Of a stretch of 64,000 nucleotides of DNA, positions 23,801-35,600 are shown piece by piece. A program made the position numbers and the translations under genes. The notes under the pieces were generated by a model. The model did no database searches and was not told where the DNA came from. It saw only the letters and a list, made by a program, of their open reading frames with translations. Every line of letters starts with the position of its first letter. The stretch's first letter is position 1. This stretch comes from Hypomesus transpacificus (lineage: Eukaryota > Chordata > Actinopteri > Osmeriformes > Osmeridae), in the NCBI RefSeq assembly GCF_021917145.1, contig NC_061075.1, positions 310,001 to 374,000 of the forward strand, written 5' to 3'.

Positions 23801-26800
23801 ACTGGAAAGGTCGTTGATCTGATGGGATAAATCCTCCTTGTTGCTTGAGTGAGGCGCTCCACCAGCCACACCTCCCTGCCTCCCTGCCTCTACACTGGGC
23901 AGCCACCAGCCAAACCTCCCTGCCTCCCTGCCTCTACACTGGGCAGCTGGAATTCTCAACCATCACTATTTCTGCTTCCGCTGGGATGTGATTGTCTCTT
24001 TACAGATGCCCACAGATCAGCACCTTAACCTAGCTAAACCCTCAGGGAAGACGACTAACTGAGACGCATCCTGACTGATGTTAGAGGAGCATTTCAGTGA
24101 GGGATCCCCTCCTCCAGACTCTTGTCAGTCTGTCACCACAGAGCCCCTGAGCGACACAGCAGGCTAGAGCCAGGAGGCCCAGTTGTCCTGATCTTGCTTA
24201 GCGCTAGCCTGGGTGTCATTATCTGACCAGCAGCCTCAGCCAGCTGTCTGTCGGGCCTCTCCCTGGGCCTCTCCCTTGGCCTGACCCTGGGCCTCTCCTT
24301 GGGCTGACCCTGGGCCTCACCCAGGGCCTCACCCAGGGCCTCACCCAGGGCCTCTCCCTGGGCCTCTCCCTGGGCCTCTCCCTGGGCCTCACCCAGGGCC
24401 TCACCCAGGGCCTCAACCAGGGCCTCTCCCAGGAGTTCCCAGAATCTGTGATCCGAAAGATGGGAAACAGTGTATCTCAGTCCAGTGTGACAGGACAAAG
24501 TGATGCATGTCCCACTCTGGTGTGTGATGCTTTGACACCCTCTGACCTGAAGTAAAAAAAAATGGCCTCCAGATACGTTGTTCTGGTTGTAGCTTGCGGT
24601 CCCTGGCTGTCCCCTGTCTGGCCCCTGTCTGGCCCCTGGCCGTCCCCTGGCCGTCCCCTGTCCGTCCCCTGTCTGTCCCCTGTCTGTCCCCTGTCCGTCC
24701 CCTGGCCGTCCCCTGTCTGGCCCCTGTCTGGCCCCTGTCTGGCCCCTGTCTGTCCCCTGGTTGGCCCCTGGCCGTCCCCTGGCCGTCCCCTGTCTGTCCC
24801 CTGTCTGTCCCCTGTCCGTCCCCTGGCCGTCCCCTGTCTGGCCCCTGTCTGGCCCCTGTCTGGCCCCTGTCTGTCCCCTGGCTGTCCCCTGGCCGTCCCC
24901 TGGCCGTCCCCTGGCCGTCCCCTGTCTGGCCCCTGTCTGGCCCCTGTCTGTCCCCTGGTTGGCCCCCTGCTGGCCCCTGGCTTTGTGTGTTTAGCGGCAG
25001 GGGACCAGGCCCTCCTACTGACCCACACACTGTAAACACAGGGAACATTTCATGGCCAGAGGAACATCTGCTGCAGCCTAATCCCTGCTGCTGTAGCGCT
25101 GGGCTGATTGGTGACCCCTGACCTGGCCCCACAGAGCAGACCCTCGGTGCTGCCTAGCACCCTGACCACACTGTCAGTGTAACAAACCAGGTCTAGGAAG
25201 TCAGGAAGCGATAAGAGACAAGAGCTGAGATCAGAGCCGTGTTCACCCCTCTTCAATGTTGTTGCTGAACAGGCCACTTCTTAAGGCCTGTGTCTGAGTT
25301 CATGGGTCTGTCAGCAAGGCCCTGGGCCTAGCAGTCTAATTGTATGTGCTTGCCTTTAGGATAGTATTGTGGTGGGACTGATATATATTATTAAACCAAT
25401 AAACCACGAGAAGGGTATGAAATGCTCATTAGAGAGCTGTTGGGACATTGAGGGGTTAATGTGAGCCCTGTTGCAGGAGGTCTGTGTGCTAGTATACCTT
25501 ATTCTTCTTAAGGCCTGTGTCTGAGTTCATGGGTCTGTCAGCAAGGCCCTGGGCCTAGCAGTCTAATTGTATGTGCTTGCCTTTAGGATAGTATTGTGGT
25601 GGGACTGATATATATTATTAAACCAATAAACCACGAGAAGGGTATGAAATGCTCATTAGAGAGCTGTTGGGACATTGAGGGGTTAATGTGAGCCCTGTTG
25701 CAGGAGGTCTGTGTGCTAGTATACCTTATTCTGTCTGGGAGCAATCAGAGCAGAGGAGAGAAGGTCATCTCTCCCTCCCAACTGGGACTGTTGAGGAGGG
25801 AGAGAGGGAGGCTCCAAGTATCAGTTTCCAATCAAAGCAGGTCTCTCTCTCCCTGTTGAGACAGTCCTGTTGATGGTTAACCCAGACAGCAGGGGTCCAC
25901 TTGTGTGTTTCAGATTCAGTCCTGTAATCCAGAGACAAGAGTTAATGGAGACTTCTGGTGTTGTTCTGTGGATTAGCCTGTACTGTAACCATGTTTGGAG
26001 TTCCGGAATTCACTTCTGACTTTCAACATCTGGTGGAAACAAATGAGGGTCTTAGCTGGGCATGCATGCAAGTTTACCAGCAACACAGCCTTCAGATCCA
26101 GCTGAGCTGGATCTCTATCGCAAGTCATCACGAGACATTTGCTTCAGTTTTGCCAAAGCATACCAGTCCTATTTTTATGCTTTTTTGAAAATACAATTTG
26201 ACATTACTAACAGATGTCTGCCTCTATAATTTTCTCTGGAAGTCACAGGCTTGGATTCCAAACCCAAAATGCCTTGTGTTCCTAGCACATAGTAATTAGC
26301 CCGGGGTTCAGTGAAAACAAACCCCACAGTGTAGCTAAGGTAAACTTCTCCAGGGGCCTCATGTATAAACGTTGCGTACGCTCAAAAAGCTTGCGTACGC
26401 TAGTTTTCACGCACACTTTGTGATGGATAAAGATTTACTTGACGTGAGAATGTGTGGACCGTCCGTAAAGTCTTGTCTGGCTCTGTAACATGGCGAATTC
26501 TAACTGAAAAGTGCCGAAACTCACCAAATATTACAGAATAAAGTTTTCACTACTACGTTTATGACGTTGACTATTCAAAAAACATAAAAATAAAAGTTTG
26601 ATCATTAATGTGGATAATCACATCAAAATGCCAAAACCCAAAACGGGAAATGCTATATAGCCTTCTTTTTAATCCGCCACCACTTAATAACTTCTGTTAA
26701 ACTTGAGGGTGTCAAACAAACGACAAAATCACTCAGGAAATGCATGTCACTCTAACCCTATAGCTGCTATGCTGTTACGATGCGCCACCACTCGTTTCTT

Positions 26801-29643
26801 CATTTAAAGTTTTACATCAGACCATTTCTTCTTAATTTATGCCATGGTCCGGTTCACTGAACCACAGCATTTATTGCCCTATAATAATAATGTAATGTTT
26901 ATTTGTAATGCACTTTACATTTAGCAAAATCTCAAAGTGCTGCAGGTTAAAAACAAGAAAGGGCGCAAATAGTGACAGTCCGCCGACTTTCTTTCTTTCT
27001 AATACCTGATGACAGGCCGCCAAACAGGACATATGTTCTCGCCTCCACACTCGGTTGTCAGAACCTCGATCTCACAGTCACCGTATTTCTTCGAATAAAT
27101 TTGATTTGCGTTGATTTGAGGGCGGCGTTTATCGAAGAAATACGGTAATTCAGACAAAGTGACCTCAGGAGTGCATTTATAGCCCATCTGCATATTCATT
27201 TATGGGAGGAGGCAAGGCGGGGTCAGTGGCTCGTTCACGTGCGGTCAATCTCACGTTGATTTTGATTTATAAAGGAAAGGTGCGCAGGACCTGGTGTACG
27301 ACCGGTTTTATGCATGTGAATATTTCTGTACGTGGGTACTTTTTGAGTTTTGGCCGTACGCCATCTTCTGGTATGAAAGCTGCTCAATCCTTTATACATG
27401 AGGCCCCAGGTCTTTCCCCTCCATGTGACTCCTGTGCTCATTCCCATGCTGGTCATACAGAAACACACAAACAGCCCAAACTAAAGTGCCTAGTGCCATG
27501 CCAAGGTGCTATGCCAAGGTGCCATACCAAGGTGCCATGCCATCCGACCTAGACTGGTACCTATCAATACAAGGCTGGGACCTATCAATACAAGGCTGGT
27601 ACCTATTAATACAAGGCTGGTACCTATTAATACAAGGCTGGTACCTATCAATACAAGGCTGGTACCTATCAATACAAGGCTGGTACCTATCAATACAAGG
27701 CTGGTACCTATCAATACAAGGCTGGTACCCATCAATACAAGGCTGTCAAGACAGTCAAGGGAATCATTTAGAGACAGAAACAGTCACATGAACTTTGTGT
27801 TTCACCCCTTTGACAGCCACAAATCTGTCTCCACTCAAACAGGAACAAGCTGATTGGAAGGTGGTTAGTAAATTGCACAGGGAATTCAGGCTCTGCTGAA
27901 TGCATGTCCTTCCATGTTGTGAAATATGAGCTAATGTCACTTCCTGTCTCTCTGTAGTCGAAGGTAGACGGACAGACCCTTCATTCTGAAGTTTTCCGGA
28001 GATGCAACATCATCGAGAGTGATTACTTTGGCCTGGAGTTCCAGAACATGCAGATGAACTGGGTAGGTACTCTCCTGTTCAGAAAGACAGTGGTCTGTAA
28101 CGTCAACTTTGGACGGAGACAGGAAGGTCATATGTTAGTATTATTACAGCTGGACATCAGAGGTTTGCCTTCAACTTTAAGGAGTGAGGATTTAAACATG
28201 TCTGGTGTAAGCAAACAAATAAAAATGGTAGAACGTGATGTTCCTGAAACTTACCTGGAACTGAAGCAAGCAGATCATGGTGGATTAAGACACTGCTGCT
28301 GTACCTCTTCAGGTCAGATATGAAACAGTCACATGACCAGTCACATGACCAGTCACATGACCAGCTGAAAGAGAACAGAGCAGAGACGACTTCAAGACAC
28401 ATTTCAGAGTGTGAGGTCTGTGAGGTCTGTGAGGTCTGTGAGGTCTGTGAGGTCTGTGAGGTTTACCACATCTAGCCTCCAGCCAGGGACAGATGTTTTA
28501 TGTTCAGCGGGATCACTTTTAAGCTCGTTGGAAAGTCAAAATGTACCTGACGGAAAACCGTCATTTAATTCTATCTTGACTTGCCAATAGATGTTTTATA
28601 ATTCTGTTAAACTGCTGGGGGCTGCTGTCAGGACTGGCCCAAGTGGCTCATGTTTTCTTTGACCCAGTTATGTGAAAAACAAGACATGTTTTAGCTACCT
28701 GAGATCTGTCAGTGGGAAGTAAGACAACAGACAACCGTCTGCTCAGAGCTGTGCTTCTCAGAGCTGTGCTTCTCAGAGCTGTGCTGTTCAGAGCTGTGCT
28801 TCTCAGAGCTGTGCTTCTCAGAGCTGTGCTTCTCAGAGCTGTGCTGTTCAGAGCTGTGCTTCTCAGCGCTGTGCTGTTCAGAGCTGTGCTTCTCAGAGCT
28901 GTGCTGCTCAGAGCTGTGCTGTTCAGAGCTGTGCTGCTCAGAGCTGTGCTTCTCAGAGCTGTGCTTCTCAGAGCTGTGCCGCTCAGCACTGTGCTCATCT
29001 GAGGGAAGAGAAGGTGGAGCGATGGAGGAGCGCATTCCTCTATCAGAGCCAGATGTTAAGGAGGAGCAGGGGGAGGTGGGAGGGAGGAGCCTTCTGGGAA
29101 CAGCGCTGTATAGTTTGTCCTTGGTTTGGGATAGGGAGAGGCCTAGGCTTTTGTTGTGTGTATTAAACTGAAGGGTTCTCAACTCTTCCCCTGCTGCTTT
29201 CAGGTTTGGTTGGAGCTCAATAAGCTGCTGGTGAAACAAGTGAGAAGTACGTTTGCACCAGCGTCACTCCTGTCACTGTAATTCCAGGTATTACTTGACG
29301 CAAGGACAAACTGAGAGTGTGTGTGACTCTTTGTCTTTTTGTGTGCACGTTTCAGGACCAGGGAACACTCTCTTCCGGCTCTCTGTCAAGTTCTTCCCTC
29401 CAGACCCTGGTCAGCTGCAAGAAGAGTACACCAGGTATGCCTCAACACTGACACTGTGAGGTCACTTCCTCCTCTGCTGCACTACTTCCTGTGTGAGTCT
29501 GTGGAGGGTCCAGACCCCGGCTGAGCCCCTTCTCCCCCCCAGGTACCTGTTCTCCCTGCAGGTGAAGAGGGACCTGACAGACGGCCTGCTGACCTGCACA
29601 GAGAACACAGGAGCCCTGCTGGCCTCCCACCTGCTGCAGTGTA

Positions 29644-29677
<34 letters not shown>

Positions 29678-32600
29678 CACAGGTGGCCTGCTGTTCTCCC
29701 ACCTGCTGCACTGTACGTCTGCTTTAACCTGTTGACTCCCACACACACACACACAATAATAAGTACTGTCTGATGACATCGATGAATGACTGTCGGTTAT
29801 CCTTCTTATCCCTCCCCCTCTCTCTCTCACACACACACATTGTGTTCATCCCTGGCAGCGGAGATAGGGGACTATGATGACATGGCCGACAGGGATTTCC
29901 TGCGTGTGAACAAGCTGCTGCCGTACCAGGACAAAGTCCAGGACAGGATCATAGAACTGCACAGCAAGCACCTGTGAGCCTCTCCTCCTGTCTCTCTCTC
30001 TCCCCGTCTCTCTCTCCTCCTGTCTCTCTCTCACCCCCTGTCTCTCTCTCCTCCTGTCTCTCGCCCCCTGTCTCTCTCTCCCTGTCTCTCTCTCCTCCTG
30101 TCTCTTTCTCCCTGTCTCTCTCTCCTCCTGTCTCACTCCTCCTCTTGTCTATCTCTCCTCCTATCGTTCTCACTTTCTCCTCCTCTCATTGTCTTCCTCT
30201 AACTCGCCCTCCTTCCTCTCTCCTACCATGTCAGACCTAGTACTTGTTCCTCCCTCTACCCCCTAAAGTGGGACCTCTGTGAAGAGGCTGTTCTCCTCAG
30301 AAATCTCTTATGTGTCTGTGGCTCGCATCTCTCCGGGACAGGGATGTGATTTAATGTTACCGTTCTGTGGAATGTTCCACTGGATGAACTAAGACTGTGG
30401 TCCCTTCATCCGGGTCTTCCAGCCCCTGGTGCTTGGTGTCTGTTCAGAGCGTAACACACACAGACACAAGTGCTGCTTGTTTGGAGAACTTGGTGGGAAT
30501 GTGGGCTAAACGTTGGGATTAATGTAAAACCTTCTGGTGGAGACGTGAGAGATTTATCAGACAACTGTGACCGTCCGTATTGAGGAGGGCTGGCATGGAG
30601 TCAGGGCTGTGCTGTTAATGGTAATCTGCTGCTTTCACAAAACCACTCACTGCACTTTCCCACAATCAGCTCCCCTGTTCACATGCTATTGTCTCTGCTT
30701 TAGTGGCTCCCTCTCTGAATGGCTGCCTCTTCTTCAGCCTGCCAGAGCACTGCTACAGTAGGCAGCCTGAAGGACTGCTCCATCCCCAGGCTGGGCAGGG
30801 CTGGGCTGGATAGAGTAGGGCAGGGCTGGGGTTAACAGGGCAGGGTAGGCAAGCTGTTTCTGTGGCACCTTGTCCTAATCCAAGTCTCAGACCATACGGC
30901 CAGTGAGACAAGGGAGGGAGGGGCAAGGGGGGGGGGGGGGAGGGGCAGGGAAGAGGGAGGGAGAGAGGCCACTAAGGAGATTTCCCCTGATTAAAGGATG
31001 AGTAAAATTAGACGTTGATGACGTAGCAGCTTAGGTTCCTCAAACTGGAAGAACATTTCCAGCCTGGGATATCCTCTTATTATGAGGTGGATGGATAAAA
31101 CAGGCAAACAGATGGATTTCTTTGAGGTCTTGATAGACCCTCCCCCCCTCTCCACACACACGCACACACACACACACGCCCGGAGCCACGCCCACAGACC
31201 TCCTCAGCTCTGTTCCTGGTGAGGCCCCTCCTGTAGGGCTCCAGTGTAGCACACCTCCATCTAATAGAAACTGGTTGAAAAACAGAATCAGGTCTCTGAA
31301 TGGTGGTTCTGCAGCAGCAAGGTTGGAGGGCCCAGCTGAAGGAGCTTCTGTCTGAAGGTTCGTATCTCATGAATCCTGATCCTGCTGTCTCCCTCAGAGG
31401 CCAAACCCCTGCTGAGTCAGACTTCCAGGTCCTGGAGATCGCTCGCAAGCTGGAGATGTACGGAGTGCGTCTGCACCTGGCCGCTGACCGCGAGGGCACC
31501 AGGATCAGTCTGGCTGTGGCTCACCTGGGACTGCAGGTGTTCCAGGTGACTCACACATCCTCCAATGTATCAAATACACATGCTATCAACTTATAAGGGA
31601 GTGTATCAAACACGTGCACACACACTCCCTCATGGGTGTGTATCAAAGCCACACACACACACCTCCTCGTAAGAGTGTATCAAAGTCCTTGTCTGACTGG
31701 CTGCTTATCTGGCAACTTCACCTCCCTCAGGGCAACACCAAAATAAACACCTTCAACTGGTCTAAGATTCGCAAGCTGAGCTTCAAGAGAAAACGATTCC
31801 TGATCAAGCTCCACCCAGAGGTTCATGTGAGTATTGTATTCAGCCCCACCAAACATCCATGTGTACTTGATTCACTAATATGAATAAAGTGAAGATCTGA
31901 CCCAGGGTGTGACATTGTCCTTCAGGAAAGTGAGACCGATGTTTTACTTGTCCAACAGCTAAATGTACTTGTCCAAAACAAAAACAAAATGTTTGCCCAG
32001 GTTTCGGCGCATTAAGAAACATTTTCTCACTAAACTCCACTCTAAACCTCACAGCTATGATATTGCCAATGTCGGCTAAATCCAAAAGAGAGTTAAGTTA
32101 GGATAACTGCAAGAACAAGTTGGCGCTGGCATGAAAACTATTCATGACACAAGACACTATAACACATTCCTAAATGCATGGATGTATTAAATGACACAGA
32201 CATGTCAGAGAATGTATAGCTTAATTATAGAAAGACTAAAACTATCACATGCATTCTGAGTTGAAAATGCGTAACTTGCATGACTTACAAGTTTCTAAAG
32301 GTTTGAAAAAAGTTTTGAAAATGGTTTTGAAAGGTTAGATGTTTTTTTTTTCTTTTTTTTTTTATAGAAACAAATATTTTCCCCAAAAAGTTTTAAAAGG
32401 TAAAAAAAAAAAATCATCGAAAAGGTTTTCACTAAGAGTGTCTGGAGCAGAGCAGATCAAGTGTTATATTTCTAGTTCTAGTGAAGGTCAATGTGGTTGT
32501 TCTCCAGGGCCCCCACCAGGACACTCTGGAGTTCATGATGGCCAGCAGAGACCAGTGCAAGATCTTCTGGAAGAACTGTGTGGAGCACCACTCCTTCTTC

Positions 32601-35600
32601 CGCCTGTTGGACCAGCCAGAGCCCAAGTCCCGAGCCATCTTCTTCAGCAGAGGCTCCTCCTTCAGATACAGGTGCTCATGCTCGCTGTGCTGCATACCAC
32701 CGGATGGCATGAGCCTTTATACAACCACATACACACTCTTTAATGTTGCTTTTGTGTGGTCCATAGTGGTTGTGTGTGTTTGACTCCTGGTGTGTCCTGC
32801 TAGTGGGAGGACCCAGAAGCAGCTGGTGGAGTACGTGAGAGAGGGCGGAGCCAAGAGAACACCATACCAGAGGTGTGTGTGTGTGTGTGTTTGGTGTTTC
32901 ACATGCAGGGACGGTCATGGCATGTTGTGTCCATGTCTCTTCCCGCTGCTGGCAGCTTAATAAGTGTTGTGTCTCTGCAGGAGGAACAGCAAGGTGAGGA
33001 TGTCGGCACGCTCACTGGCTTCAGATGTGCCAAAACAGGTAGGAAGTGATGCATGAACCAGCTCTGAGGGATGGGCACTTCCATTACCTTTGGAAACTAA
33101 TGAATATCTTCTGTCTCTCGCTTTCTCTCATCCCCCTCTCCTCTCCTTCACTCCCTCTCCTTTCTTGTTTTATTTAGAGTTTGTCGTTCAATGACAGCCT
33201 CCGGATGCCAGGCTCCCCTGCCTCAGGATTGCTCTCCTTCCACTCCATGCACCTGTCCAGCTCCCCAGCCCGCTTCCAGCCCCAGCACAGCCCCGGCCCC
33301 AGCCTCGGCGCCAGCCCCAGGCTTGGCCCCGGCCCCAGCCAGCCTCCAGCCCCTCAGCCCCCGCAGTCTGCCAGGCCCTCCAGCCCCCCGAAGGAGGACC
33401 GTGTCAAGGCCCCCCCGCCCCCCCCTGCTGTCCAAGGTGCCCCCAGTAGCAGGGCTGCAGCCCTCCACCCGCCTGTGTGTGTAGAGAGTAGCCCCTCTCA
33501 AACGCTGCCCCCCCACAGCGGCACTGAGCTCACTGAGCAAGGGGGGAGGAGGGGGGCTGGGTTTTATGTGGGAGGGGGAGGGGGGGAGAGGAAAGGGTTT
33601 CTTACATCGGAGGCGTTTGAGGCAGAGATCCTTCGTGCTGGTCAGAAGGCCATGTTCTGCCTCCCCCCCTCTCCTCTCCAGGTGACAGAGGAGTTCATAG
33701 ATGACGACCCCACAGAGATGTCCTTCTATGGGGGGGGGGCCGAGGCCTACGCCTGCGGGCTGCGGGGGACAGGGGCCCCCAGCTTTGTTTACGGAGACCC
33801 CAGGGGTCCGTGCCGGAGTCCTGAGGACCTGGCCGACCCCTTCCCCTGCTGCCCCCGCTCCGAGACCAGCTCTCTGGCCAATAACCGTTCGTCCTGCAGC
33901 TCTCTGGACCAGCTGGGGCTGAGCTCCGCAGGGGAGTCGTACGGCGGCGGCCCTGACGCGTCATGTCTGCTCCTGCCCGGCTCCGACGCGCCCTCGGAGG
34001 CCAGCTCCATGGTCAACTTCCCGGCGTGCTCGGTGCGGTCGGAGGGCAGCGCGGCGCTGCAGTTCAGCGACTTGCTAGAGCAGCTGGAGCAGCTCAGCTA
34101 CCCGCCCACCGCCACCGAGGCCAGCGCCGACTCTGACTCCGACTGGGGCTCCGACGGGGGCCTGCCCCCTGAGCAGAACCTGTTTTACAACAACCCCCTG
34201 GGGGGGGCCGAGGGCTTCCTGCTGCAGTGCCACAACCTGCAGGCCCTCGCCCTGGGGGACCCACCCACCGGCCCCCATATTAACATGTAGAAGGGGGAGG
34301 GGGGGCGGCCCCCATATTAACATGTAGAAGGGGCAGGGGGGGGGCTTATCTCCTAGGTGTGGCGTCTCTGACAGGTTGTGTGTTGTTCATCTGGTTCTGA
34401 TCCAGGGGCCTGTCACTGGTTAACACCAGGACGCTGGCTTTTATCTTTAATCTTCAGAGCCACTTTGATCCCTCTGCTGGTCCCTCTGCTGGTCCAGGTG
34501 TGTCTCCAGACCTGCTTTGTCATCAGTGGCTTGGTGACCAGGTCTGTGTGGTCTGTGATGGAGACCAGTAAATGGAGAGTGTTGTGGATGGGATTGGGCT
34601 GCCTTCAGCCTACCAACACTTCATTAGATTTGAAGATTTTAATGAATATTTAATTGGCGTAACATTTCTTGAATCTCTTTATAAATCTGCTTCTCGGTAT
34701 AACTTGATTGGGCTTCTGCTTCCTGTGATTAGACAAGGTTTGTTGTTGTTTTCTTGTATTTACAAATAATAGTAGCTGTTGATCTGTGAAATTCATGACA
34801 CTATTGTCTTGAATCAGTTAATTATTTTCACACCACTCAGATCTCAGGGGAAGAAACCAAATGCAGTCTGGTGTTCGTCAGAGCACCGGTTTAGGTGTAA
34901 GCTTCACAGCTGCAGTCTTCAACATGGTGTCCTCAGTGACATCTGCTGGTGATCTGTCACCTAGTCTGAACATGGTGCCTTGCAAAATCAGCCTTTAGTA
35001 GGACTATGGTTGTGATTAGGAAAGGGTGTGTTAGATATGTAAAAATATATAAATATATTAAGGAAAAAAAATGATGCGCATGAAATCTGGATTTGATCTA
35101 TTTTTTTGTTCAGAGTCAGTGTAGCGTTGAGTAACATGTAGGCGGTGTGCTGGTGAGTCCGTAAGGAAACATCCCAGCAGTCAACAGACTGAATGAGCCC
35201 CAGCAGTGGGAAACCTCTGTTACACTTGCATGTTCTAGACTAGCCATTCCCAACCTGTGGTCCGCTAAGTTAATACAGGTGGGCCGCCAAACCAATGAAA
35301 ACAACTAAAGTATGAATAAATATCAAAATATTTATATATACTGTTGGTAAATGATCATTTAAATTCTTACACATTTTAAAATGACATTTTGCCTTTAATT
35401 CATTATGACCGAAAGGCCAATAGTTGCGCTTGGCACGTTGACAGACATTTACGCCTTACTTGCATGCGGCCACTTCTATCTCCTAAGCACTCGTCACTTC
35501 CGCATATTGCATAATCCAGGTCAAAATGTTCCGGTAGCGAGCCGTTACTGTAGTTCAAACACAAAATGTTGTTTTTTATGGCGTTCGGGTTGCCTTCCCA

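Noticed and set aside
24413-25132. Long frames on both strands over the 11-bp array
   Set aside because: Unit of 11 bp without stops opens several frames at once; no conserved domain.
30775-30960. G-rich gggctggg/gcagggct words as a regulatory element
   Set aside because: Low-complexity degenerate repeats only; nothing specific supports a function.
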